Source: Secundilactobacillus folii
GTDB taxonomy: Bacteria; Bacillota; Bacilli; Lactobacillales; Lactobacillaceae
Assembly (NCBI RefSeq): GCF_009720675.1
Contig: NZ_WNJO01000017.1
Coordinates: 1 to 35,929, forward strand
DNA: 35,929 nt
Direction of reading: 5' to 3'
The position numbers were made by a program, and so were the translations under genes. Position 1 is the first letter of the stretch; every line of letters begins with the position of its first letter. Below the pieces are notes generated by a model, which was not told where the DNA came from, made no database searches, and was given only the letters and a program-made list of their open reading frames with translations. This document shows, piece after piece, positions 15,895 through 24,126 of this stretch.

Positions 15895-17119
15895 CAAGCA
15901 GGATTTCGAAACTAACCATTACGTGGTCGTCGACACAGAAACTGGGAAGATTGTCAATACTGGTGAGGGTAAGCCCGACGGTTCAGTTCAATTTGACGAA
16001 ACGGTAGATATGAAGGGTAAATATGTGATGCCAGGCATTATGAACGCTCACACTCACATCACAAGCATTCCAACCTACTGGTGGAACGACGGCAAGGAAG
16101 ACCGCCATTCTGATTCTCGAGAATTCAATACGATGTACGCGATTCGCAACATGGAAGACGCCATCAATAATGGGATTACATATATTAGAAACGTTGGCGC
16201 TGCTTACGACATTGACATTGAGGTCAAGAAAATGCAGCAGAAGGGCATGATTAAAGGACCCAAGGTAATGACTTCGGGGCGAGCCTTCACAATGACTGGC
16301 GGACATGGTGCTGGGAGTGGCCACGAAGTTGACGGCGTCGACGAAATGATCAAGGGTGTTCGAACGGCCATGAAGAAGGGCGTCGACAACATTAAACTGA
16401 TGGTCACTGGTGGTGTACTTAAGAATGGCGAGACCCCTGATGATATTCAATTCAATGAAGATGAGGTAAGGGCTGCCGTAGTAGAGGCGCACCATAAGGG
16501 TAAGACCGTTGCCGCTCACGTTCAGGGAGCTGAAGGAGTCAAGGAAGCCGCTCGTGCCGGTGTCGATACCGTTGAGCATGCATTTAACATTGACGATGAA
16601 ACCATTAAGATCTTCAAAGAGCACGGAACAGCCGTTGTGCCGACTATGAACGCCATGTATGCAATTTATAAATATGGTAAGGATACCGTGCCGGAGTGGG
16701 CTCGTCATAAGGTTGTCGTCAACATTAAAAAGCATTTTGCCAGCATCACGAAAGCTGCCGCAGCTGGAATTCCAATTGCGATGGGGACTGATGCGGGAAC
16801 CCCTTATAACGGTTTTGAAAGTGAAAGTGCTTATGAGATGCAGCTCTACGTTGAAAAGGCTAGTATGACGCCGGCACAAGCCATCGATAGTGCCACTATC
16901 AACTGTGCACGTGCCATGCACGTTGATGATGAGTATGGTGAAATTGCTACAGGTAAATACGCGGATTTCATTGCGATGGACGAGAACCCAATTGATGATA
17001 TCTCCGTCATTCAACGTGAAAAAGACGTTTACCAAAACGGCGTCAACGTACACCGGGCAATCGTTGATGTGAATACCGGTGCTGGTGTCACTTCTGAAAT
17101 GGAAGCAGTTGGGCGCTAG
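15851..17119 (+). CDS. Amidohydrolase, imidazolonepropionase/prolidase-like
   Basis: A 422-residue metal-dependent hydrolase of the amidohydrolase superfamily with all expected metal residues: HTH (H67, H69), K182 in DNIKLMVTGG (the usual carbamylated lysine), H223 in AAHVQG, H243 in VEHAF and D314 in GTDAGTP. The layout resembles imidazolonepropionase-related proteins and the Xaa-Pro/arginine carboxypeptidase-like branch, which hydrolyse N-acyl or dipeptide substrates; no his operon neighbours are present, so histidine breakdown is not supported. AAAGGAG lies eight bases before the ATG. It is cytoplasmic and single-gene, with a strong terminator downstream. A dipeptidase-like role would fit the upstream peptide-binding protein, but that is inference. 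Confidence 0.85.
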   Translation: MTKINYTNAAIYNHDKQDFETNHYVVVDTETGKIVNTGEGKPDGSVQFDETVDMKGKYVMPGIMNAHTHITSIPTYWWNDGKEDRHSDSREFNTMYAIRNMEDAINNGITYIRNVGAAYDIDIEVKKMQQKGMIKGPKVMTSGRAFTMTGGHGAGSGHEVDGVDEMIKGVRTAMKKGVDNIKLMVTGGVLKNGETPDDIQFNEDEVRAAVVEAHHKGKTVAAHVQGAEGVKEAARAGVDTVEHAFNIDDETIKIFKEHGTAVVPTMNAMYAIYKYGKDTVPEWARHKVVVNIKKHFASITKAAAAGIPIAMGTDAGTPYNGFESESAYEMQLYVEKASMTPAQAIDSATINCARAMHVDDEYGEIATGKYADFIAMDENPIDDISVIQREKDVYQNGVNVHRAIVDVNTGAGVTSEMEAVGR

Positions 17120-17149
17120 ACGGTATTTAAAAAAAGCCTTCCTTCGATC

Positions 17150-17187
17150 AAAAACCACCGAGCAGAAACTTGTTCGGTGGTTTTTTG
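17150..17187 (+). terminator. Terminator after the amidohydrolase gene
   Basis: AAAACCACCGA pairs with TCGGTGGTTTT with extra CA/TG pairing inside, followed by Ts. Confidence 0.85.
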
Positions 17188-17348
17188 TAACTTTTGGCTG
17201 ACTGAGTGCGTAGTTAATGATAGTTAGGTTCAATCAATCCCTAAATTTGTGCAAAAACTTGAAATGACGAATGAATGCGATTAGGTGAATGAGCGCGGAG
17301 CTGTTAAACTATTGTTAGTTAGACCAAACATGAACGGAGGAAATGAAT

Positions 17349-17912
17349 ATGATAGCTGGAATAATTGTTGCGATAGTTGTTGTACTATTGCTCATTATTT
17401 ACATTAGCGCTTATAACGGCCTGATCAAGGGCCGGACGTACGTTCAAGAATCATGGAGTCAAATCGACGTGCAGTTAAAGCGTCGAAACGATTTGATCCC
17501 TAACCTGGTAGAAACGGTGAAGGGATATAGTCACTACGAACAAAGCACCCTGGAAAAAGTGGTTGGGTTGCGCAATCAGTTGATCAATACGCCGAGCGAT
17601 GACCATCAAGCCACCATGGCGATTTCGGATCAGTTGTCGAATTCATTGAAGAGTATCTTTGCCGTGGCCGAAGCATATCCAGATTTGAAGGCTAATCAAG
17701 AATACACGAAACTGATGGAAGAATTGACCAATACCGAAAATAAAATTGCATATTCACGTCAATTGTACAATTCAAGTGTGGCTAGTTTTAACTTGAAGAT
17801 TCAATCGTTTCCAAGCAATATTGTAGCCGGCATTCACCACTTTAAGACCAGCGATTATCTGCAGGTACCTGAAGAGGAAAAGACTGCGCCAAAAGTAACC
17901 TTTGATAAGTAA
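17349..17912 (+). CDS. lemA: LemA family membrane protein
   Basis: A 187-residue protein with one N-terminal membrane helix ([15 protein letters not shown]) and a long helical cytosolic or extracytosolic part containing the LemA hallmark [18 protein letters not shown] and the later AYPDLKANQ and [14 protein letters not shown] segments. An ATG also occurs at 17343, but it is only two bases from the CGGAGG site; the ATG at 17349 is spaced eight bases and is chosen. It lies 16 bp ahead of htpX, the usual pairing in Firmicutes, and is presumably cotranscribed. Biochemical role unknown; the pairing suggests membrane-protein quality control. Confidence 0.93.
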   Translation: MIAGIIVAIVVVLLLIIYISAYNGLIKGRTYVQESWSQIDVQLKRRNDLIPNLVETVKGYSHYEQSTLEKVVGLRNQLINTPSDDHQATMAISDQLSNSLKSIFAVAEAYPDLKANQEYTKLMEELTNTENKIAYSRQLYNSSVASFNLKIQSFPSNIVAGIHHFKTSDYLQVPEEEKTAPKVTFDK

Positions 17913-17928
17913 GCGAGGGTGATGGCTG

Positions 17929-18828
17929 ATGTTATTTGAACAGATTGCACGTAATAAACGGCGGACGGTATACGTTCTTGCCGGTTTTGTACTGCTAGTG
18001 CTCGCCATTGGAGCAGCCATTGGTTACGTCTTTTTTAACAGTTATCTGGCTGGGTTAGTCCTGGCATTAGTTTTTGCGCTGGTTTACGCGGGGATCATGA
18101 TTGGTAATTCAACTAACATCGTGATGTCCATGAATCATGCCCATGAAATCACCAGCGAGGATCAGGCTCCTGAACTGTGGCATATTGTAGAAGATATGGC
18201 AATGGTTGCCAGAGTACCAATGCCGAGGGTCTTCATTGTCGACGACCCAAGTCCGAATGCCTTTGCGACCGGAAACGATCCCAAGCACGCTGCAGTTGCA
18301 GCTACTTCTGGTATCTTAGACCAGCTAAACCGTGAGGAACTTGAAGGCGTCATCGGACACGAAATGAGTCACGTTAGAAATTACGATATTCGGCTGCAGA
18401 CGATTGCATTAGCTCTGGCCGCGGCAATCACAGGGATGGTCAACCTAGCTGGAAACTTTTTCTGGTGGGGCGGTGGCAGTCGTCGTGACGATGATGACCG
18501 TGACGGCGGCAACGTGCTGCAGATTATCATGCTGATTGTTTCCGTTATTTTGGTAATCTTAGGCCCAATCGCTGCTACGTTAGCACAAATGGCACTATCA
18601 CGAAATCGTGAATACTTGGCGGATGCCGGAAGCGTGGAACTGACAAGAAATCCCCAGGGCTTAATTTCAGCACTAAAGAAAATCTCCACAGCAGAACCGA
18701 TGAAAAAGGCGGATCCAAGTAGTGCATCGCTGTATATCTCGGACCCAATGAAGAAAAAATCAATTACCCACCTCTTCGATACCCATCCACCAATGGAAAA
18801 GCGAATAGAGCGGTTAGAAAAGATGTAA
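17929..18828 (+). CDS. htpX: HtpX membrane zinc metalloprotease (M48B)
   Basis: A 299-residue integral membrane protease for damaged membrane proteins. Two N-terminal hydrophobic segments (about 14-36 and 40-62) precede the zinc site HEMSH (H144, E145, H148); the third ligand is E228 in [11 protein letters not shown] Gly/Asp-rich loop [14 protein letters not shown] (181-194) lies between the two later hydrophobic regions, typical of the family. It ends with [25 protein letters not shown] precedes the ATG at 17929. It forms a two-gene unit with lemA and is followed by a terminator. Confidence 0.95.
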   Translation: MLFEQIARNKRRTVYVLAGFVLLVLAIGAAIGYVFFNSYLAGLVLALVFALVYAGIMIGNSTNIVMSMNHAHEITSEDQAPELWHIVEDMAMVARVPMPRVFIVDDPSPNAFATGNDPKHAAVAATSGILDQLNREELEGVIGHEMSHVRNYDIRLQTIALALAAAITGMVNLAGNFFWWGGGSRRDDDDRDGGNVLQIIMLIVSVILVILGPIAATLAQMALSRNREYLADAGSVELTRNPQGLISALKKISTAEPMKKADPSSASLYISDPMKKKSITHLFDTHPPMEKRIERLEKM

Positions 18829-18840
18829 AACAGATAAATT

Positions 18841-18893
18841 AGGGCTGGACCACGGTCGGGGAAGATTTAGTGAAGACGGGTCAGCCCTTTTTA
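18841..18893 (+). terminator. Terminator after htpX
   Basis: AGGGCTG pairs with CAGCCCT, extended by ACC/GGGT, followed by a T run. Confidence 0.7.
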
Positions 18894-18929
18894 GGGCCCT
18901 TATCCGGTTTGGAACCCACTACTTACCGA

Positions 18930-18957
18930 TTGTATTTTTCTTCCAAACAGGTAAAAT
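18930..18957 (+). promoter_or_regulatory. Candidate promoter of the Met/Gly-rich membrane protein gene
   Basis: TTGTAT (18930-18935), a 16-bp spacer, TAAAAT (18952-18957), about 25 bases ahead of the start codon. Confidence 0.45.
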
Positions 18958-18982
18958 GAAGTTAATTAATGGGGGTGACATA

Positions 18983-19402
18983 ATGAAAAGACCAAGTCCA
19001 ATTCAAACGGTTGGGTGGATCGTTTGGTGGCTGGAGTTAGCATTGACTGTCGGTGGACTAGTGTTATCACTGCTCGGCTCTCTGGGGGCTTCAATGATGG
19101 GTGGCTATAACTGGTCTGGATCGATGATGGGCGGCGGCATGATGGGCACCAATCATTGGCTATACGGATTCGGAATGCTCTTCGGCTTATTCTGGTTTGC
19201 TTGGCGAGTGGTTTTACAAGTGGTCGGCTACATTGCGGTTCAAAGCTTATCTAATTTGAGTAGTTTGGTATGGCCAATCGTTCTAATCGTGATGGGCTTT
19301 CTTGGTGGTTTTCTATTTTTAATTCCCGGCGTCTGGGCAGTTATTCAGTACTACCAGGAACCACGAGATGATAACCAACAACCGAGAAAAAATGTCCAAT
19401 GA
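18983..19402 (+). CDS. Small membrane protein with Met/Gly-rich loop
   Basis: A 139-residue hypothetical membrane protein. It has hydrophobic segments at about 9-32, 58-82 and 92-118. Between the first two is a loop unusually rich in methionine and glycine (SMMGGYNWSGSMMGGGMMG). The C-terminal tail is hydrophilic (EPRDDNQQPRKN). An upstream in-frame start exists at 18956, but GGGGGTGACATA directly precedes the ATG at 18983. Clustered methionines recall copper- or silver-binding loops, yet nothing else here supports a metal role. I do not recognise a named family. Confidence 0.75.
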   Translation: MKRPSPIQTVGWIVWWLELALTVGGLVLSLLGSLGASMMGGYNWSGSMMGGGMMGTNHWLYGFGMLFGLFWFAWRVVLQVVGYIAVQSLSNLSSLVWPIVLIVMGFLGGFLFLIPGVWAVIQYYQEPRDDNQQPRKNVQ

Positions 19403-19420
19403 AAATATCGGAAAATGAGG

Positions 19421-19470
19421 CTGCATCGAATGAATTCTTAATCTTTAGAGTTCCTTAAATGCAGTTTTTT
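19421..19470 (+). terminator. Probable terminator after the small membrane protein gene
   Basis: CTGCAT (19421-19426) pairs with ATGCAG (19459-19464), with an imperfect inner AATTCTTAA/TTAGAGTT helix, followed by six Ts. Confidence 0.6.
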
Positions 19471-19679
19471 GTTGCTGATTTTAGGAATATTCAGCCATTG
19501 GAAACAACCTGTAAGATAGTAATCAAGTGGTTTTATCATCTTTTTATGTTGGCAAAAGTTTGGAAATAAAACTGGGGAGGCGTTAAGAGAATATTTTTTG
19601 AACTCGTCAGATTAAAAGAATAATGGTAATATGATAACAATGCGATGAGCAAATACTTAGAAAAACAGAGGTGCTTTTA

Positions 19680-20600
19680 ATGACTCGAAAAATTGGAGTA
19701 ATTGGTATGGGTAATGTTGGGGCGACTGCAGCGCATTACATAGTAGCAAATGGGTTTGCAGATGACTTGGTTCTCATTGATAAGCGTGAGGCCAAGGTGC
19801 AAGCTGATGCGTTGGATTTTCAAGACGCAATGGTCAACCTACCAGTACATACAAATATTACGGTGAATGATTACAGTGCGTTAGAGGACGCCGACGTCAT
19901 TATTTCCGCAGTTGGTAACATTAAATTACAGGACAACGCCAACGATGACCGGTTTGCAGAACTGACATTTACCAGTGCGGCAGCTAAAGAAGTCGGCGCA
20001 CACATCAAAGAATCAGGCTTTCATGGCAAGATGGTTGTGATCACGAACCCTGTTGATGTGATCACGTCCATTTATCAGCAAGTGATCGGTCTGCCCAAGA
20101 ATCATGTCGTTGGTACGGGCACACTTCTGGACTCTTCTCGAATGAAACGGGCTGTGGCAGCAGAATTAAACATTGATTCTCGCTCGGTAGTCGGCTACAA
20201 CCTCGGCGAACACGGTAATTCACAATTTACTGCCTGGTCAACGGTCCGGGTGTTAGGTAAACCAATTACGGAAATTGCGAAGGCTCGCGGTCTGAATTTG
20301 GATGACTTGGACCATCAAGCAAAGGTCGGCGGGCATACGGTGTTTCATGGTAAAAAATACACTAACTATGGTGTGGCAACTGCAGCGGTCAAGTTAGCTA
20401 ATACGATTATGAGCGATGCGCAAACGGAGATGCCGGTGTCAAATTACCGTGAAGAATATGGGACTTACTTATCTTATCCTGCAATTGTGGGCAGAGATGG
20501 GGTTCAAGAACAGTTGCAACTTGATCTAACCGATGAAGAGCTGAAAAAATTGCAGATCTCAGCAGATTATATCAAGACTAAGTTTGCCGAAAGTAAGTAG
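19680..20600 (+). CDS. hicD: L-2-hydroxyisocaproate dehydrogenase
   Basis: A 306-residue NAD-dependent 2-hydroxyacid dehydrogenase of the lactate/malate dehydrogenase fold. It closely resembles, from memory, the L-HicDH of Weissella (Lactobacillus) confusa, sharing RKIGVIGMGNVG, DALDFQDAM, ISAVGNIKLQ, ESGFHGKMVVITNPVDVIT, GTGTLLDSSR, GYNLGEHGNSQF, AWSTVRV and YLSYPAIVGRDGV. The catalytic pair is D151 and H178, and R154 binds the carboxylate. The NIKLQ active-site loop differs from true LDH and fits bulky 2-oxo acids, such as the transamination products of leucine, valine and isoleucine. The start at 19680 follows AGAGGTG; an earlier in-frame start at 19671 lacks a well-placed site. Single-gene unit with its own terminator. 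Confidence 0.9.
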   Translation: MTRKIGVIGMGNVGATAAHYIVANGFADDLVLIDKREAKVQADALDFQDAMVNLPVHTNITVNDYSALEDADVIISAVGNIKLQDNANDDRFAELTFTSAAAKEVGAHIKESGFHGKMVVITNPVDVITSIYQQVIGLPKNHVVGTGTLLDSSRMKRAVAAELNIDSRSVVGYNLGEHGNSQFTAWSTVRVLGKPITEIAKARGLNLDDLDHQAKVGGHTVFHGKKYTNYGVATAAVKLANTIMSDAQTEMPVSNYREEYGTYLSYPAIVGRDGVQEQLQLDLTDEELKKLQISADYIKTKFAESK

Positions 20601-20665
20601 CATCATTGTGTAGAAGGCACAGTCATTGCCTGTCGAACACGCTTGGCTAATAGCATGTCAAAACA

Positions 20666-20707
20666 GCAAAGGCAGTCTGGTCGGTTAACGACTAGCCTGC
20701 CTTTTGC
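20666..20707 (+). terminator. Terminator after hicD
   Basis: GCAAAGGCAG pairs with CTGCCTTTTGC around an inner GGTCG...CGAC helix. The T run lies within the stem, so strength is moderate. Confidence 0.65.
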
Positions 20708-20856
20708 TTGTGTCTTCCAATAGATTGGTGAACCCTTGAACCTTTCTAGCGCCCGACAACACCCAGCATCAGTCTAGTTGATAAATATTATACTAGAGTA
20801 AATATATTAAACCTGATATACTGATACCTTGTCTACATAGCATTGGAGGGCTCATC

Positions 20857-22044
20857 ATGTCGGTTAAAGTTAAACGTGCCATTTTCATTTTAATATTGAG
20901 TGAATTCCTGGTCTGCCTTGGGATTGGCCTGGTTATTCCAGTTATGCCCTTTTTGAAGAACCAGCTTCACCTGTCGGCCTTTGACATGGGTGTGATGACC
21001 GCCTTATTTGCCTTTGCCCAGTTTGTAACGTCACCAATTGTCGGCCGAATTTCTGATCGGGTCGGACGAAAACCGATTTTAGCTATTGGACTGGCACTGT
21101 ATGGCGTTTCAGAAGTAATTTTTGCGGTCACAAATCAATTAGCGGTTTTTGATGTTTCTCGAATTATCGGTGGTATTTCCGCGGCGATGGTGACGCCTAC
21201 AGGTATGGCTTTAGCAGCTGATATTACAACTAAAAAACAGCGGGCTAAAGTCATCGGCTGGTTGTCAGCCGCGTTCAGTGGTGGTTTGATTCTGGGACCG
21301 GGTATCGGTGGGATCCTAGCCGGACTGAATTATAAAACCCCATTCTGGTTTGCGGGCGCTCTAGGAATCTTAAGTACAATTGCACTTTTGACTTTGTTGC
21401 CAAAGGACGCTGAAATCGATCGACCAGAGAGTCAAATGCAAACGCAAGTGACAACCAATATGCTGCAGGGAGACTGGCACGATTTACTGGTTCGGCCAGT
21501 CATTTTGCTGTTCGTCTTGATTCTTATTTCATCATTTGGACTGCAGGGCTTTGAAAGTATTTACAGTTTGTTTGTGAACGAGGTTTTCAATTTCAGTATT
21601 GCAAATATTGCACTGGTTTTGACGTTAAACGGGATTATTTCTTTGGTTTTTCAGGTCTTACTATTTGATCGGCTAGTCATTCGGCTGCAGGAGACAAAGT
21701 TAATTCGTTACTGCTTCTTCATTGCATTTGCCGGCACACTTTGGATCATCTTTGCCCATTCCAAACTTGAAGTGGTTATTGCGACTTTGTTTGTCTTCAC
21801 GGCCTTTGATCTGCTGCGGCCAGCAATTACCACCTTGTTGACGAAGCTCAGTGCCAAGAACCAAGGCCTGATCAACGGGCTAAATATGTCGTTAACAAGT
21901 GTTGGTAACGTGATTGGCCCGTTGATGTCGGGAGCCTTGCTGGATATGAATACTCATTATCCTTACGTGGTCGTGGCCGGTTTTTTAGCGGTCTCGTATT
22001 TGCTGACATTTGCTGTTAAAATTAAGGCACATCAAATCGCCTGA
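20857..22044 (+). CDS. MFS multidrug efflux transporter (DHA1, NorA/TetA-like)
   Basis: A 395-residue, 12-helix proton-linked exporter. Motif A GRISDRVGRKP follows helix 2, and the antiporter motif C is seen as GGLILGPGIGGILAG in helix 5, which marks efflux rather than uptake. TGGAGGG precedes the ATG. AT-rich DNA upstream holds two TATACT-like -10 boxes (20789-20794 and 20817-20822) without convincing -35 partners. The next gene starts 12 bp after the stop with its own CGGAGG site, so the exporter and the 23S rRNA methyltransferase are almost certainly cotranscribed. Substrate unknown; that pairing suggests a ribosome-targeting compound. Confidence 0.88.
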   Translation: MSVKVKRAIFILILSEFLVCLGIGLVIPVMPFLKNQLHLSAFDMGVMTALFAFAQFVTSPIVGRISDRVGRKPILAIGLALYGVSEVIFAVTNQLAVFDVSRIIGGISAAMVTPTGMALAADITTKKQRAKVIGWLSAAFSGGLILGPGIGGILAGLNYKTPFWFAGALGILSTIALLTLLPKDAEIDRPESQMQTQVTTNMLQGDWHDLLVRPVILLFVLILISSFGLQGFESIYSLFVNEVFNFSIANIALVLTLNGIISLVFQVLLFDRLVIRLQETKLIRYCFFIAFAGTLWIIFAHSKLEVVIATLFVFTAFDLLRPAITTLLTKLSAKNQGLINGLNMSLTSVGNVIGPLMSGALLDMNTHYPYVVVAGFLAVSYLLTFAVKIKAHQIA

Positions 22045-22056
22045 CGGAGGATTATC

Positions 22057-22914
22057 GTGAATAAAATTGAATTGGCAAGTCAATTTGTTGCCGCTCATCA
22101 AGGACAGTTCCGTTGCCCGGTGTGCCACGGACAATTAGACTTGGTGAAAAACGGTACTGTGCGCTGTGTCAACGACCATACATTTGACTTCTCCAAGAAG
22201 GGCACCCTATTCTTGATCAACGCGCCGGTGAAAACGGAATATACGGATGAAATGTTGCGCTATCGCAACCAGATGCTCACTGCCGGGTTCTTTGAGCCGA
22301 TGTTAAGGGCGGTTTCCGCCCATTTGAGACACGGTGGCCTAGTGCTTGATGCGGGGTGCGGTGAGGGCACGACGACCAAGTGGCTGGCGGAACAAAATCA
22401 AAATGATACTTATGTTGGATTGGATATTTCCAAACCGGCAATCAACATTGCAGGATCTGGCACCGTTAGTTCACTAAAACCGCTATTCATGGTCGGTGAC
22501 TTAGCACAATTGCCCTTTGGTGATGAACAGGTCACCGATATCGTGAATATCTTGTCACCCGCTAATTATCAGGAATTCGATCGGGTGCTTCAGTCTGGTG
22601 GTCGGCTGATCAAGGTGATTCCCAATCGCCATTATCTGCAGGAATTGCGGGCTTTGGTTTATCCGGAGGGTGAACACGCCACATATGATAATGCCCCAGT
22701 TAAGGAACACTTTTTGGCTCATTATGGACAGGTTGATTTCACTGATATTCACTACGAATTTAAACTGACACCGGCACTTTTTAAAGCGTTATTTGAAATG
22801 ACGCCGCTTACTTGGCAAGCTGCTGAGCGCAAAGAAGCAATCTTGAATCAGGGACTGGATCATATTACAGCTGATTTTGAAGTTGGTGTGGTGACGAAAA
22901 CGACTACTCTGTAA
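22057..22914 (+). CDS. rlmA: 23S rRNA (guanine-N1) methyltransferase, RlmA/TlrB family
   Basis: A 285-residue SAM-dependent methyltransferase. The N-terminal zinc finger has C20, C23, C37 and H41 (CPVCHG ... CVNDH), followed by FDFSKKGTLFLI and then EMLRYRNQMLTAGFF. The SAM-binding motif I is VLDAGCGEG (96-104). This is the layout of RlmA(I)/(II), which methylate G745 or G748 in helix 35 of 23S rRNA; the Gram-positive form (TlrB) can give tylosin-type macrolide resistance. Start is GTG, with CGGAGG six bases ahead. It follows the MFS exporter by 12 bp in one operon. Which guanine is modified is not decided by the sequence. Confidence 0.87.
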   Translation: MNKIELASQFVAAHQGQFRCPVCHGQLDLVKNGTVRCVNDHTFDFSKKGTLFLINAPVKTEYTDEMLRYRNQMLTAGFFEPMLRAVSAHLRHGGLVLDAGCGEGTTTKWLAEQNQNDTYVGLDISKPAINIAGSGTVSSLKPLFMVGDLAQLPFGDEQVTDIVNILSPANYQEFDRVLQSGGRLIKVIPNRHYLQELRALVYPEGEHATYDNAPVKEHFLAHYGQVDFTDIHYEFKLTPALFKALFEMTPLTWQAAERKEAILNQGLDHITADFEVGVVTKTTTL

Positions 22915-23049
22915 ATAACAACTGAGTAGATAGTGTGGTCAAACTTCTCTCTTGGCAAAGAGGTGACTAATTTCGTCCCCTGAAAATTTGCCGTTAACTT
23001 GGACTAATTTCGGGATTTTACGCGGCTTGAACTCATTTCTTGACAGTGT

Positions 23050-23130
23050 CAAAAATAGCATCGTAGATTCCAAATCAGGAATCCGCGACGCTATTTTTGA
23101 TTCTCAGGGACCTAACCAAGTTTTGTCCGA
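23050..23130. repeat. Intergenic hairpin repeat, copy A (bidirectional terminator)
   Basis: CAAAAATAGC ... GATTCC pairs with GGAATC ... GCTATTTTTG (23050-23099), ending rlmA on the plus strand and the lipoprotein operon on the minus strand. The tail CTAACCAAGTTTTGTCC follows. The apical GATTCC/GGAATC hairpin and the tail recur at 30318-30400 with a different but still paired outer stem, so the two are related elements. Confidence 0.75.
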
Positions 23131-23156
23131 TCTCTGGAAGTTAAATCAGTAATCGA

Positions 23157-24113
23157 CTAATGATGAGTGACATAAATATACAGCATTGTTTTCGAATAGC
23201 CAAGGTCAAAATCAATACCCTTCGAATGAATAGTACTAGTAGTTGTTTGACTGCTATTTTTCTTATTGGCTTTATTCTTGAAGCCGTTTAGCACGGTCTT
23301 CGTATTCGCTCCGACACTGCTCGTCAATACGGCTAATTCAGTCATAAACGACTTAGCAGCTTTCGTTGATTTAAGTGCTGAAACGGGAACCATTAGCGTC
23401 ACGCCAACCAATTGATCCTTGTCCACATTACCTCGGAGTGTTGCAGACTTAGTTGACTTTAGATTATAAATCCCGGTTTTAGCATCCGCCTTGATTGTTT
23501 TGCCAGCGACTTGTTTCTTAGCCACTGCTAAGGCAGGCGCCAACTTAGCTTGAGTGGCCTTTAACTGAGCAGCTGAAGTTTTTAATTGAGTTCCCTCTTG
23601 AGAGACTCTCGATAAGGTTGTCGCAGCGGATGTATCACCACTCTTCAATTTGGCTTGCGCGGCCTTAGCCTGGGCCTGGAGCTTAGCCTGCTGCTGCTTT
23701 AACTTGGCTCCTTGAGCTTGCAATCCTAGTGCAGTTGCCTGATCTTTTTTGGACAGTGCAGTGGCCATCAGGGTTTGGTTATAAGCCGTCTTAAACCGAA
23801 TATAGGCCATAATTGCCGGACTTTTTGCGATCGTCGTCGTGACTGTTTTATTAGCAGATTTAATTTTGATCGTTTGCTTGTAAGGCTTTGCCGGCAGCGT
23901 AATGGCGTAGGCGCCGTTGTTGATCTTGGCCGTCTTAGCTGAAGCACCATTAATTTGGTATTGAACCTTTTTTTGGTTCGTCGTGCCCTTGATTACAGCC
24001 GTCATACCACTCGGTGTATATTGTTGGTGAGCCACGGTCAGACTTGGCTTACCACAAGCGGCCAGCACTAGACTTAACAGAGCGGCCGAAATCAATAATC
24101 CTAATTTTTTCAT
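23157..24113 (-). CDS. Lipoprotein of unknown function, Ala/Lys/Gln-rich coiled coil
   Basis: A 318-residue predicted lipoprotein. The signal peptide MKKLGLLISAALLSLVLAAC ends in a lipobox with the cysteine at residue 20. A short beta-rich domain follows (about 24-90), then a long low-complexity helix rich in A, Q, K and L (about 110-205, QAQGAKLKQQQAKLQAQAK and similar) that should form a coiled coil, and a final domain of about 90 residues. The frame extends 36 codons upstream into the ABC gene, but the ATG at 24113 has AGGAGG nine bases ahead. It starts 13 bp after the ABC exporter gene, so it is the third gene of that operon and may be an accessory of the exporter or a cell-envelope sensor. 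I do not recognise the family. Confidence 0.78.
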   Translation of the reverse strand: MKKLGLLISAALLSLVLAACGKPSLTVAHQQYTPSGMTAVIKGTTNQKKVQYQINGASAKTAKINNGAYAITLPAKPYKQTIKIKSANKTVTTTIAKSPAIMAYIRFKTAYNQTLMATALSKKDQATALGLQAQGAKLKQQQAKLQAQAKAAQAKLKSGDTSAATTLSRVSQEGTQLKTSAAQLKATQAKLAPALAVAKKQVAGKTIKADAKTGIYNLKSTKSATLRGNVDKDQLVGVTLMVPVSALKSTKAAKSFMTELAVLTSSVGANTKTVLNGFKNKANKKNSSQTTTSTIHSKGIDFDLGYSKTMLYIYVTHH

Positions 24114-24126
24114 CGAAATCGTCCTC

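Noticed and set aside
15983-17233. A 416-codon open frame antisense to the amidohydrolase gene
   Set aside because: The plus-strand frame has the complete amidohydrolase metal site and a good ribosome site; the antisense frame has no recognisable domain and arises from codon bias.
18983-19402. Naming the Met/Gly-rich membrane protein a copper transporter
   Set aside because: There are no CPC/CXXC motifs, no P-type ATPase features and no copper genes nearby; methionine clustering alone is too weak.
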